Assembly (NCBI RefSeq): GCF_010983895.1
Contig: NZ_CP048836.1
Location: 4,092,001-4,156,000, forward strand
DNA from: Nitrogeniibacter mangrovi
GTDB taxonomy: Bacteria; Pseudomonadota; Gammaproteobacteria; Burkholderiales; Rhodocyclaceae
Length of the DNA stretch: 64,000 nucleotides
Direction of reading: 5' to 3'
Part shown: in pieces, positions 16,578-24,765 of the stretch
How positions within the stretch are numbered: position 1 is the stretch's first letter
Layout: each line of letters opens with the position of its first letter
Program-made: the position numbers and the translations under genes
Notes under the pieces: generated by a model
The model's database searches: none
What the model saw: only the letters and a program-made list of their open reading frames with translations
What the model was told of the DNA's origin: nothing

Positions 16578-17723
16578 CTACCGAACCGGCGTCACCGCCA
16601 CCTGGATCTCGCCGGAGATGGCCGGCTCCATGGACACCGGTTCGGCCAACCCGGTGGGGAGGGCGCCGCCGGCAATCGGCACGAACCCCGGCATCCACGT
16701 CGTCCACTCGCTCTCGAGGATCGCAGGCGTGGTGTGGACGATCAGATAGCGGGCGCCGGACAGCGCGCCGTCAATGGTGAGGGTCGCCCGGATCGACGCC
16801 GCCCGCGGCGGCAGCACCGACGCCGGCACGGGCGAGAACAGGCCGCGCGCCCGGTGGTCGATCACGTGGAAGTCCGCATCCAGCAGCGTCACCGCAGGCG
16901 CGAAGATGTAGAAGCGCCGCAGCGCCGGCAGGTTGCTCGGTGTCACCACGCTGCGCAGCGAGATCGTGTAGGGCCGCGTCGCCGCGGGCAGCGCCCAGGC
17001 CAGGAAGCGGCTGCGCCCCTCGGCGAAGTCGAAGACCGGCGAACCGGGCCCGATGCGATAGGTGCCGCTGCCGGTGAGCGACAGGGGCTGGAACGGCAGC
17101 GCCGCCAGACGCGCACAACATGGCACGCGGGCGGCAAGCGCCTCGCGATAGGCCAGCGCGCGCGCCTGCCGGTCGTTCATGTCCCGGAGCGCCAGGCGAT
17201 GCACCGCGAGCGCCCCCAGCTGGGGATTTTTCGCCCGCAGGGCGCCGGTGGCGGCCTCGAAACGATCCTCGAAGCGCGGCACCACCTGGCGGATGTTGGC
17301 CCCACCGAGGGTGTCGAAGCGGCGGGTGCCGGCGAGCACCAGATCGCCGAAGTAGTACGCCGTGCCCGCACGATCGAGCGTGAACGCGTAGGAGACGAGC
17401 TCCGAGGCATAGCGCGACAGGGCCAGGCTGAGCTGGTAGCGCCCGGGGGGCAGCGCCCAGGCGAAGCCGCCGTCCTTGTCGAAGGACCGGGTCACCAGCC
17501 CGGGTTCATCCGCGCTTTCGATGTTGCGGATCACCACCGGCGTCGACAACGCGGAGATCACGTCGCGCTCGCCGTCCCGCTCGAGAACGATGTGCCCGAA
17601 GACCAGAGCCTTGTCGTCCAGGCGGGAGACGCCGTGCTCGAAGCCGACATGCGCACACCCGGCCACCAGCACCGCGAGCGCGGCAACCCGCAGGACATGC
17701 ACCGCCGTGCGCAACGCCCCCAT
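16578..17723 (-). CDS. lipoprotein with C-terminal MalM-like domain
   Basis: A 381-residue protein with a lipoprotein signal (LAVLVAGCAH, Cys 23 expected to be lipidated). The first half resembles a small beta-sandwich (VFGHIVLERDGERDV, GRYQLSLALSRY). The second half carries the MalM pattern: CCARLAALPFQPL, SPVFDFAEGRSRFLAWALP, a strand pair around FYIFAPAVTLLDADF, and RYLIVHTTP. MalM is the periplasmic protein of maltose operons, but no maltose genes are near. The MalM comparison is from memory of the family. Confidence 0.65.
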   Translation of the reverse strand: MGALRTAVHVLRVAALAVLVAGCAHVGFEHGVSRLDDKALVFGHIVLERDGERDVISALSTPVVIRNIESADEPGLVTRSFDKDGGFAWALPPGRYQLSLALSRYASELVSYAFTLDRAGTAYYFGDLVLAGTRRFDTLGGANIRQVVPRFEDRFEAATGALRAKNPQLGALAVHRLALRDMNDRQARALAYREALAARVPCCARLAALPFQPLSLTGSGTYRIGPGSPVFDFAEGRSRFLAWALPAATRPYTISLRSVVTPSNLPALRRFYIFAPAVTLLDADFHVIDHRARGLFSPVPASVLPPRAASIRATLTIDGALSGARYLIVHTTPAILESEWTTWMPGFVPIAGGALPTGLAEPVSMEPAISGEIQVAVTPVR

Positions 17724-17786
17724 GGTCTCGCCTCCTTGCCCGGCCGCGGACTCGCCGGCCTGTCGGACACAGCCTATGGCACATCC

Positions 17787-18578
17787 TCAGAGGCTGTCCA
17801 CCACCCCGCCGTCGACCCGCAGCGCCGCGCCGGTGGTCGCCGAGGCCTGCGTCGAGCACACGTACACCACCATGTTGGCCACCTCCTCGACGCTCGCGGC
17901 ACGGCCGAGAATGGACGAGGGGCGGGCCGCCTTGATGAAGTCGGTGACCACCTCGTCGAGCGACGCCCCGCGTCGGGCCACCTCGTCGGCGAGCAGCTCG
18001 GCCACCCCGTCGGACAGGGTCGGACCGGGCAGCACCGAATTGACGGTGACGCCGGTGCCGGCCATGCGCTTGGCCAGACCGCGGGCGATCGAGAGCTGCG
18101 CGGTCTTGCTGAAGCCGTAGTGGATCATGTCGGCGGGGATGTTGAGCGCCGATTCGGAGGCGATGAACACCACCCGCCCCCAGCCGGCCGCTTCCATGCC
18201 CGGCAGGTAGGCCCGCGCCAGGCGCACGCCCGACATCACGTTGACCTCGAAGTAGCGCGTCCACGTGGCGTCGTCGGTGGCGAAGAAATCCTCCGGCCCA
18301 TAGATGCCCAGGTTGTTGACCAGGATGTCGCAGGCCGGCTGCGCGGCCACCAGCGCCGCACAGCCCTCCGCCGTCCCCAGATCGCCGGCGAAACCTTCGA
18401 CCGATGCGTTCGGCACCGCCTGCCGGATCGCGTCCACGGCCGCGTCCACATGTGCCTGGCCGCGGCCATTGACCACCACCGTGGCACCGCACGCCGCCAG
18501 CCCGGTGGCGATCGCGAGGCCGATGCCCTGGGTGGAGCCGGTGACCACGGCGCGTTTTCCTGTCAGTTCGATCTTCAT
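17787..18578 (-). CDS. short-chain dehydrogenase/reductase
   Basis: A 263-residue classical SDR. The cofactor motif TGSTQGIG is at residues 14-21. The NNLG motif (ILVNNLGIYGP) is near 87-97. The catalytic Ser lies in FIASESALNIP and the YGFSK Tyr-Lys pair near residue 155. The ending AALRVDGGVVDSL is the usual SDR tail. Substrate unknown. The start is fixed by the AAGGAGCAAGGC leader before ATG 18576-18578. It appears to be monocistronic, with the MalM-like lipoprotein 63 bases downstream on the same strand. Confidence 0.88.
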   Translation of the reverse strand: MKIELTGKRAVVTGSTQGIGLAIATGLAACGATVVVNGRGQAHVDAAVDAIRQAVPNASVEGFAGDLGTAEGCAALVAAQPACDILVNNLGIYGPEDFFATDDATWTRYFEVNVMSGVRLARAYLPGMEAAGWGRVVFIASESALNIPADMIHYGFSKTAQLSIARGLAKRMAGTGVTVNSVLPGPTLSDGVAELLADEVARRGASLDEVVTDFIKAARPSSILGRAASVEEVANMVVYVCSTQASATTGAALRVDGGVVDSL

Positions 18579-18907
18579 GCCTTGCTCCTTCAGTGTCCGG
18601 TCGATGCCGAAACATAATCTCGAGATTTTAGTGCAAGCCGACGGGGCGAACAACGACGCGAGCGCGCCGGGGCACCTGGAAACACGTCGCCGAAGCCGCG
18701 GTCGAACCTGCCTCGACGCCCATCCGACGTACCCCGGAACCGTTTCCGCCACTGACCGATCCGGCGCACGGTGTCATGATGGGCACCGACATCGCATCGG
18801 GCCGTCGGTTGCCCGGGGCTGGATGTAGGTGTCTCCGTGCGCGCGAACGTTCAATGAGCCGCGCAGACGACGATCAACGTCACCCATGTGCCAAGGGAGA
18901 AATTCGA
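18579..18907. other. intergenic region, no clear feature
   Basis: This separates the divergent SDR gene (minus) from a small membrane protein (plus). AATCTCGAGATTTTAG near 18615-18630 contains AATCTCGAGATT, a perfect palindrome about 35-45 bases before the SDR start that could be an operator. Otherwise nothing was recognised. Confidence 0.4.
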
Positions 18908-19153
18908 GTGAGTGGTTTGAAACGCAATGTCGGGCAGAAGATCGCGCTGGTCGCCGCCGCGCTGTGTGCCGTCCTGGTGCTGCCGTCCATCGGTGGCTTT
19001 GTCTGGATGTGGCGCGAACGCGGGGGCGCCGATGCCTGGGTTGCCAGCATGTTCGCGGTGGTCGTGTTCTTCGCCGGCTGCGCCGTCGTCCTCCACGTGA
19101 TGAGCCGCCCGAAGCCGTCGCTGCCGCCGGCGGACGCCCCCGACGAGCCCTGA
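18908..19153 (+). CDS. small two-helix membrane protein
   Basis: An 81-residue product starting at a GTG that follows an AAGGGAG site. An ATG at 18854 gives a longer version without a ribosome site. Two hydrophobic segments ([22 protein letters not shown] and [20 protein letters not shown]) are joined by a short polar loop, with a Pro-rich acidic tail. There is no known domain. It lies immediately upstream of the nifV promoter on the same strand, but the NifA site comes after its stop, so it is not part of the nif transcript. Function unknown. Confidence 0.5.
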   Translation: MSGLKRNVGQKIALVAAALCAVLVLPSIGGFVWMWRERGGADAWVASMFAVVVFFAGCAVVLHVMSRPKPSLPPADAPDEP

Positions 19154-19172
19154 GGCCGCGCGGCACCCGCCC

Positions 19173-19188
19173 TGTCGGATTCACGACA
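19173..19188 (+). promoter_or_regulatory. NifA upstream activator sequence of nifV
   Basis: TGTCGGATTCACGACA is an exact TGT-N10-ACA, centred about 97 bases before the transcription start expected from the -24/-12 element at 19251-19266. It starts 20 bases after the stop of the preceding small gene. Confidence 0.7.
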
Positions 19189-19250
19189 ATCCGCCCACAC
19201 CCGACAACGCCCGGCGCACAACAACCCCGCTAAATCAACGGCTTGGCAAA

Positions 19251-19266
19251 TGGCATCAAGCTTGCT
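19251..19266 (+). promoter_or_regulatory. sigma-54 (-24/-12) promoter of the nifV operon
   Basis: TGGCATCAAGCTTGCT matches TGGCACGRNNNTTGCW at all but two positions, with a perfect TTGC at -12. The nifV ATG is 24 bases downstream of the element. Confidence 0.78.
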
Positions 19267-19289
19267 CCCGGATCATCAAGGAGCCCGCC

Positions 19290-20480
19290 ATGACCCAAGC
19301 CATCCACATCGTCGTCAATGACACCACCCTGCGCGACGGCGAGCAGTCCGCCGGGGTGGCCTTCTCGCTGGACGAGAAGCTCGACATCGCGCGGGCGCTG
19401 GCGGCGGTGGGCGTGCCGGAGCTGGAAGTGGGCATCCCGGCCATGGGCCCGGAAGAGTGCGACGGGATTCGCGCGGTCGCCGCACTGGGGCTGCCGGCCC
19501 GGCTGATGGTGTGGAGCCGCATGCGCGAGGACGACATCGTCGCCTGCGCCGGCCTCGGGGTGGACCGGGTGGACATCTCGGTGGCCGCCTCGGACCAGCA
19601 CCTGGCCCACAAGCTGGGCCGCGACCGCCACTGGCTGCTGGCCACCCTGCCGCGCACCATTGCCACCGCGCGGGCGCTGGGGCTGGAAGTGGGCCTGGGC
19701 TGCGAGGACGCCTCGCGCGCCGACCCCGACTTCCTCTGCCGCCTGGCCGACGTGGCGCAGCAGGCCGGCGCCCGCCGCCTGCGCTTCGCCGACACCCTGG
19801 GCATCCTCGAGCCCTTCGCCACCTTCGAGCGCATCGCGGCCTTGCGCGCCCGCACCGATCTGGAAATCGAGATGCACGCCCATGACGACATGGGCCTGGC
19901 CACCGCCAACACCCTGGCCGCCTGCAAGGCCGGCGCGACCCATGTGAACACCACCGTCAACGGCCTCGGCGAGCGCGCCGGCAACGCCCCGCTCGAAGAG
20001 GTGGTGCTGGGGCTGCGCAAGCTGCACGGACTGGAGACCGGCATCGACCTGCGCGCCTTTCCGGCGCTGTCGGCGCGGGTGGCCGCCGCCTCGGGCCGCA
20101 GCGTGCCCTGGCACAAGAGCATCGTCGGCGCCGGCGCCTTCACCCACGAGGCCGGCATCCATGTGGACGGCCTGCTCAAGCACCCGGACAACTACCAGGG
20201 CTTCGATCCCTCCGAAGTGGGCCAGGCGCATCGCATCGTGCTGGGCAAGCATTCGGGCGCGCGCGCCGTGCACGTGGTGTTCGAGCGCCTGGGGGTGGCC
20301 ATCGACGCCGACGAGGCGCACCGGGTGCTGGCGCAGGTACGCGCCTTCGTGTCGCGCCACAAGCACACGCCGGACGACGCCGTGCTGCTGGAGATGCTCG
20401 CGGCGCTCCGGGCGGACCGCCGCGTTGCGCTCATCGCGGCCGGCGCCCACGAGGCGCGGCCGCTGGCCCCGCTGGCCTGA
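19290..20480 (+). CDS. nifV: homocitrate synthase
   Basis: A 396-residue enzyme condensing acetyl-CoA and 2-oxoglutarate to homocitrate, the organic ligand of FeMo-co. The isopropylmalate-synthase fold is clear: [16 protein letters not shown] (residues 9-24, substrate and metal site), [16 protein letters not shown] (metal-binding HxH-type motif) and [31 protein letters not shown] follows in the last third. AAGGAG precedes the ATG. It is the first gene of a second nif operon with its own NifA/sigma-54 promoter. Confidence 0.96.
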   Translation: MTQAIHIVVNDTTLRDGEQSAGVAFSLDEKLDIARALAAVGVPELEVGIPAMGPEECDGIRAVAALGLPARLMVWSRMREDDIVACAGLGVDRVDISVAASDQHLAHKLGRDRHWLLATLPRTIATARALGLEVGLGCEDASRADPDFLCRLADVAQQAGARRLRFADTLGILEPFATFERIAALRARTDLEIEMHAHDDMGLATANTLAACKAGATHVNTTVNGLGERAGNAPLEEVVLGLRKLHGLETGIDLRAFPALSARVAAASGRSVPWHKSIVGAGAFTHEAGIHVDGLLKHPDNYQGFDPSEVGQAHRIVLGKHSGARAVHVVFERLGVAIDADEAHRVLAQVRAFVSRHKHTPDDAVLLEMLAALRADRRVALIAAGAHEARPLAPLA

Positions 20481-20491
20481 AGGATCCCCCC

Positions 20492-21295
20492 ATGTCCGAC
20501 GCCATGACCGCCACCGACGCCGACGCCCCCCGCGAACGCCCCCCCGGCCTGTTCGGCCTCCTGCGCGAGGATCTGCGCTGCGTGTTCGACCGCGATCCGG
20601 CGGCGCGCTCGACCGTCGAGGTGCTCACCACCTACCCGGGCGTGCACGCCATCCTCGCCCACCGCATCGCCCATCGCCTGTGGCGCGGCGGCTGGCGCTA
20701 CAGCGCCCGCTGCCTCGCCTTCGCCGCGCGCGCGCTCACCAACGTGGACATCCACCCGGGGGCACGCATCGGCCGGCGCTTCTTCATCGACCACGGCGCC
20801 GGCGTGGTCATCGGCGAGACCGCCGAGATCGGCGACGACGTGACCCTCTACCACGGGGTCACCCTGGGCGGCACCACCTGGAGCAAGGGCAAGCGCCACC
20901 CGACCCTGAAGGACGGCGTCGTCGTCGGCGCCGGCGCCAAGGTGCTCGGCCCCATCACCGTGGGCGAGCGCGGCCGCGTGGGCGCCAATTCGGTGGTGAT
21001 CAAGGACGTGCCCGCCGAGCGCACCGTGGTCGGCATTCCCGGCCGCATCGTCGCCACCGGGCCGTCGCGCCGCACCGCCGGCGGCATCGATCTGGACCAC
21101 CACCTCATGCCCGACCCGGTCGCCAAGTCGATCGCCTGCCTCATCGACCGGATCGAGACCCTGGAAACCGAACTGGCCCGCCTGCGCAACGCACCTCCCC
21201 CGGCCGAGCGCGAGGGCGAGTGCCGCGTGTGCTCGGCCGGCGACCTGTGCTGCGAATCCGACGCCATGCATGCGCAGACCGAGACGACGGTGTAA
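20492..21295 (+). CDS. cysE: serine O-acetyltransferase, nif-associated
   Basis: A 267-residue CysE-type enzyme making O-acetylserine for cysteine synthesis, which feeds sulfur to FeS-cluster assembly. Left-handed helix motifs are visible: [35 protein letters not shown] in the middle (IDHG catalytic His) and [36 protein letters not shown] after it. The C-terminal tail is long and Cys-rich ([12 protein letters not shown]), unlike housekeeping CysE. It lies 11 bases after nifV. Confidence 0.93.
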   Translation: MSDAMTATDADAPRERPPGLFGLLREDLRCVFDRDPAARSTVEVLTTYPGVHAILAHRIAHRLWRGGWRYSARCLAFAARALTNVDIHPGARIGRRFFIDHGAGVVIGETAEIGDDVTLYHGVTLGGTTWSKGKRHPTLKDGVVVGAGAKVLGPITVGERGRVGANSVVIKDVPAERTVVGIPGRIVATGPSRRTAGGIDLDHHLMPDPVAKSIACLIDRIETLETELARLRNAPPPAEREGECRVCSAGDLCCESDAMHAQTETTV

Positions 21296-21300
21296 GCCCC

Positions 21301-21828
21301 ATGGACCTGCTCGACTTTACCGACTGCAACCTCTACTTCGAGGACCCCTTGCCCGCCGCGGCCGAAGCGCTGCTCGAGGAGGCAGCCGCCGCCTATGGCG
21401 AACCGACCGCGGAAGCGGCGCTGCGGCGCGCCTACGCCATCGCCCCGCGCAACCTCACCGTGCTGGTGGGCCTGTACCGCTTCTACTTCTACCAGCACCG
21501 CATGGACGCGGCGCTGGACGTGGCCGAACAGGCCATGGCGGTGTCCGGCGCCACCCTCGGCCTGCCCGGGCACTGGAAACACCTGACCGCCGAGTGTGTC
21601 GCCCACGCCGCCGCCGACGGCCGCTTCGCCCTGCTGCGCTTCTATCTGCTGGCGCTCAAGGCCGCCGCCATCGTGTTGCTGCGCCAGCGCCGCATCGCCG
21701 AGGCCCGCGAGCGGCTCGAATGCATCGCCGCCCTCGACAGCAAGGACCACCTCGACAGCGCCAAGCTGCTCGCGCTGATCCGCGAGTTCCACGACCTGCC
21801 CGACAGCGAGACCGCCTTGGCCGCTTAG
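21301..21828 (+). CDS. nif-operon helical (TPR-like) protein of unknown function
   Basis: A 175-residue protein starting at ATG 21301, six bases after cysE and 24 bases before nifW. The sequence is almost all amphipathic helix in repeats of about 34 residues: ALRRAYAIAPRNLTVLVGLYRFYFYQHRMDAALDVAEQAM, then a second block, then RIAEARERLECIAALDSKDHLDSAKLLALI. This is a tetratricopeptide-like pattern. No cofactor motif is seen. Its tight position between cysE and nifW suggests a scaffold or chaperone role in nitrogenase maturation, which is inference. Confidence 0.65.
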   Translation: MDLLDFTDCNLYFEDPLPAAAEALLEEAAAAYGEPTAEAALRRAYAIAPRNLTVLVGLYRFYFYQHRMDAALDVAEQAMAVSGATLGLPGHWKHLTAECVAHAAADGRFALLRFYLLALKAAAIVLLRQRRIAEARERLECIAALDSKDHLDSAKLLALIREFHDLPDSETALAA

Positions 21829-21852
21829 GACAGGCGAACCAGGAGAGCCCCA

Positions 21853-22197
21853 ATGGAAGACACCCTCACCCTCGAAGACGCCATGGACGAGCTGAGCTCC
21901 GCCGAGGACTTCCTCGACTACTTCGGTGTGCCTTACGACCCGGCGGTGGTGCACGTCAATCGCCTCCACATCCTCCAGCGCTTCCACGACTATCTGGCCA
22001 AGCAGGCACCCCGGATGCCCGAAGACGAGGCCGACGCCCGCGCCGTCTACACCTGCTGGCTGACCCGCGCCTACGCGGATTTCGTCACCTCCAACGCCCA
22101 GGCGGAGAAGGTGTTCGCGGTCTTCCAGCATCAACCCAACGCCGAGGGCGGCACCACCTCCTTCGTGTCCCTCGACAAGGTCTTCCGGACCGAATAG
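21853..22197 (+). CDS. nifW: nitrogenase stabilising/protective protein NifW
   Basis: A 114-residue NifW-family protein, recognised from MDELSSAEDFLDYFGVPYDPAVVHVNRLHILQRFHDYL in its first half and the tail TTSFVSLDKVF. NifW associates with MoFe protein and helps its maturation or oxygen protection. AGGAGAG precedes the ATG. It is followed by nifZ after 16 bases. Confidence 0.95.
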   Translation: MEDTLTLEDAMDELSSAEDFLDYFGVPYDPAVVHVNRLHILQRFHDYLAKQAPRMPEDEADARAVYTCWLTRAYADFVTSNAQAEKVFAVFQHQPNAEGGTTSFVSLDKVFRTE

Positions 22198-22213
22198 ACA
22201 GGAGGCCGCACCC

Positions 22214-22681
22214 ATGATGAACGCCCGCTGGGACTATGGCGAAGCGGTCCGGCTGATCCGCAACGTGCGCAACGACGGCACCTATCCGGGCATGGACCCG
22301 GGCGACTTCCTCGTGCGTCGCGGCAGCGTCGGCTACGTGGTGGACGTGGGCACCTTCCTCCAGGACCAGGTCATCTACTCGGTGAACTTCCTCGACGAGG
22401 GCCGCATCGTCGGCTGCCGCGAGGAAGAGCTCATCGGCGCCGATGATCCGTGGACGCCCTCGCGCTTCGAGTTCCGCGACAAGGTGCGGGCGGCCCGCAC
22501 GCTGTCGGTGGACGGCACGGTGCTGGTCGCCACCGGCGATACCGGCGAGGTGGTGAAGGTGTTGCGCGACGCCCCCGGCGGCGTGGCCTACCACATCCAT
22601 TTCGACACCCTGCCCGGGCGCGTGCTGCAGATTCCCGAACCGCTGCTCGAGGCGCGGGATCCGGCCGGCGCGACGGAGTAA
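22214..22681 (+). CDS. nifZ: nitrogen fixation protein NifZ
   Basis: A 155-residue NifZ. The SH3-like N-terminal domain has the family pattern: YGEAVRLIRNVRNDGTYPGM, LVRRGSVGYVVDVGTFLQDQVIYSVNF, IVGCREEELI. NifZ acts in P-cluster formation. The C-terminal half (about 80-155) is an additional strand-rich part after PSRFEFRDKVRAARTL that is longer than in minimal NifZ proteins. AGGAGG lies before the ATG-ATG start, and the gene ends 4 bases before nifM. Confidence 0.92.
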   Translation: MMNARWDYGEAVRLIRNVRNDGTYPGMDPGDFLVRRGSVGYVVDVGTFLQDQVIYSVNFLDEGRIVGCREEELIGADDPWTPSRFEFRDKVRAARTLSVDGTVLVATGDTGEVVKVLRDAPGGVAYHIHFDTLPGRVLQIPEPLLEARDPAGATE

Positions 22682-22685
22682 GGTC

Positions 22686-23522
22686 ATGATCCCGGCCTAC
22701 ACCGAACTGAAACTCGCCTGGGGCCTGTTCGAGAAGGCGCCCGACGCCCTCGACACGGCGCAAAGGCAACGCGTGCGCGAAGTCGCCCGACGCCAGGCGG
22801 ACCTCGAACGCCGGGTGCTGGCCACCCGCGAGGCCGCCGGCGTGGTGGTGCCTGATCGGGCCATGGCCGCCGCGCTGGCGGACATCCGCGGCCGCTACGC
22901 GACCGAGGACGATTTTCTCGCCGATCTGCAGCGCCTCGGGCTGAACGTGTCCGACCTGAACACCGCGCTGCACCGCGAGCTGCGCGTCGAGACGGTGCTG
23001 GAGAAGGTCGCGGCGCGGGCGCCGGCAGTCACACGCGTCGACGCCGAGCTCTACTACCGCAGCCATCCGGAGGCCTTCGACCGCCCCGAGGCGCGCCGCC
23101 TGCGCCACATCCTCATCACCTCCAACACCCCGGCCGAACAGGCCGCGGCTCAGGCGCTGCTCGAGGCCATCCGCGCCGAAGCGCCGGACGCGACCGCCTT
23201 CGGCGACAAGGCGCTGGCCCATTCACACTGTCCGACCGCCATACAGGCCGGCGAACTGGGCGTGGTGCGGCGCGGCCAGCTGTTCGCCGAACTGGAGCCG
23301 ACCGCTTTCGCCCTGGCCGAAGGCGAGCTCAGCGCGGTGACCGCCTCGCCCATGGGGCTGCACCTGATCCGTTGCGACGAGATCCTGCCCCATGGCCCCA
23401 TTCCCTTCGACGAGGTCGCCGAGCGCCTCGTCGGCAAGCTCGACGAACGCCGCCGCGCCCGCGCCCAGCAGGACTGGCTGCGCCGCCTGGCGGAGGCGGG
23501 CGCCACCACGGCGATGCCCTAA
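22686..23522 (+). CDS. nifM: NifM, peptidyl-prolyl cis-trans isomerase for NifH
   Basis: A 278-residue NifM. The helical N-terminal half (about 1-125) has ELKLAWGLFEKAPDAL at its start. The C-terminal parvulin rotamase domain begins at RRLRHILITSNT near residue 138 and runs through GELGVVRRGQLFAELEPTAFALAEGELSAV to GLHLIRCDEI. It is needed to mature NifH. As the last gene of the nifV operon it overlaps the convergent EamA gene by four bases. Confidence 0.94.
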   Translation: MIPAYTELKLAWGLFEKAPDALDTAQRQRVREVARRQADLERRVLATREAAGVVVPDRAMAAALADIRGRYATEDDFLADLQRLGLNVSDLNTALHRELRVETVLEKVAARAPAVTRVDAELYYRSHPEAFDRPEARRLRHILITSNTPAEQAAAQALLEAIRAEAPDATAFGDKALAHSHCPTAIQAGELGVVRRGQLFAELEPTAFALAEGELSAVTASPMGLHLIRCDEILPHGPIPFDEVAERLVGKLDERRRARAQQDWLRRLAEAGATTAMP

Positions 23523-24403
23523 CCCGGACGCGCCCGGCGGACGAACACCTCCCACTGGTGCAGCACCAGCCCGCACAGGATCATCACCACCCCCGTCCAC
23601 AGCCGCGGCGTGGTGTGCTCGCCGTTGAGCGCCTGCCCCAGCAGCAGCGCCAGCACCGGCGTGATCAGGGTGATCAGCGCCACCCGCGAGGCTTCCAGGT
23701 GACGGATGCAGTGATAGTAGGCGGCGAAACCGATCACCGAGCCGAACACGCCCAGATAGACGATGGCGCTCAGGGCCCGCAGCGGCAGGTCCACCGGCAC
23801 CCGGCCCTCGGCCAGCCACCACACCAGGGCAAAGCCGGGCAGGGCGACCGCCACGGTGCCCACCGTGGTGGCCAGCGGCGGGCTGTCGTTGCCGATGCGC
23901 TTGATCCACACCATGCCGGCGGTGTAGCAGGTCATGGCCACCAGCAGGGCCAGCAGCCCGGCAACGGCCATGGGCCCACCGGCCAAACCGCCCTGGACGA
24001 AGATCACCGCCAGTCCGCCGACCCCGAGCACCGCCCCGGCGATGCGCCGGCGGGTGAGCGAACGCTCCCCCAGCCACAGCGCCGCCATCACCGCCGCGGC
24101 CAGTGGCGAGAGGCCGAACATCACCGAGATCAGGCCCGAATGCACATGGCGCGCCGCCCAGTAGGTGAGCGCCATACCTGCGAACAGGCTCGCGCCGCCG
24201 ACCAGATACACCCGGCGCGCATGGGCGTGCAGCGGGAACGGAATACGACACATCGCCAGCACCCCGGCGCCGACGAGCACGCCGATGAGCATGCGCGAGA
24301 ACACCGCGAAGGCGAAGCCCGCCCCCTGGGTGCTCCACTGGATCGCCAGCGGGGTGGTGGCCCAGATCAGGATGACGCTCAGGTAGGCCAGCTGGACAGG
24401 CAT
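23519..24403 (-). CDS. EamA-family drug/metabolite exporter
   Basis: A 294-residue membrane protein with ten hydrophobic helices in two EamA halves (first ending near LGVGGLAVIFVQGG; second from LLALLVAMTCYTAGMVWIKRIG). Proteins of this class export amino acids or other metabolites. The start is the ATG at 24401-24403 with GGAGGTG upstream. A short ORF with a strong ribosome site overlaps this start in another frame, and a hairpin with a T-run lies 170 bases upstream, so leader control is possible. It is convergent with nifM. Confidence 0.85.
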   Translation of the reverse strand: MPVQLAYLSVILIWATTPLAIQWSTQGAGFAFAVFSRMLIGVLVGAGVLAMCRIPFPLHAHARRVYLVGGASLFAGMALTYWAARHVHSGLISVMFGLSPLAAAVMAALWLGERSLTRRRIAGAVLGVGGLAVIFVQGGLAGGPMAVAGLLALLVAMTCYTAGMVWIKRIGNDSPPLATTVGTVAVALPGFALVWWLAEGRVPVDLPLRALSAIVYLGVFGSVIGFAAYYHCIRHLEASRVALITLITPVLALLLGQALNGEHTTPRLWTGVVMILCGLVLHQWEVFVRRARPG

Positions 24404-24540
24404 GTCGCACCTCCATTCGACGCGTTGACCGAAGCGGCGCAGACGACGTCCGCGCGCGGTCGGACGGCCCCCATCCGGCACCACGCACGGCCGCGGCCCT
24501 GCAGGCAGGTGGCGATCGGAAGGCGGGTCATCGTGCTCAT
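24379..24540 (-). CDS. possible leader/small ORF overlapping the EamA start
   Basis: A 53-codon frame starts at ATG 24538-24540 behind a textbook AAGGAG ribosome site, seven bases before the ATG. It ends 25 bases inside the EamA gene in a different frame. The product has no known domain. The strong ribosome site and the overlap suggest translational coupling or a leader peptide rather than a stable protein. Confidence 0.35.
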   Translation of the reverse strand: MSTMTRLPIATCLQGRGRAWCRMGAVRPRADVVCAASVNASNGGATCLSSWPT

Positions 24541-24569
24541 GGGGAGGCTCCTTGTGGTCGAGCAGGCAA

Positions 24570-24602
24570 AGAAAAGGGCCGCGGTGTGTGTCACCGCGGC
24601 CC
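24570..24602 (-). terminator. rho-independent terminator or attenuator between prs-like gene and EamA gene
   Basis: On the minus strand a perfect 11-bp stem (GGGCCGCGGTG with its complement, 5-base loop) is followed by TTTTC. It lies 164 bases after the stop of the PRPP synthetase-like gene and 30 bases before the small ORF. It could end that transcript or act as a conditional terminator for the exporter. A TTGACA at the end of the upstream gene would allow a promoter for such a leader. Confidence 0.65.
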
Positions 24603-24765
24603 CCGAACGGATTCGGTCTGGATCGAACGCTAGGTGCATCCGGGCCCCGGCGACGCGCACGCGCGCCATACACGCATGGCATGGCGTCGGGTGCAGCGCG
24701 GGGACAGTCGGAACAGGGTCGCGTTCATGGGCAAAAGTGTGGGGTCGGACCGGGCCGGGTGTCAA

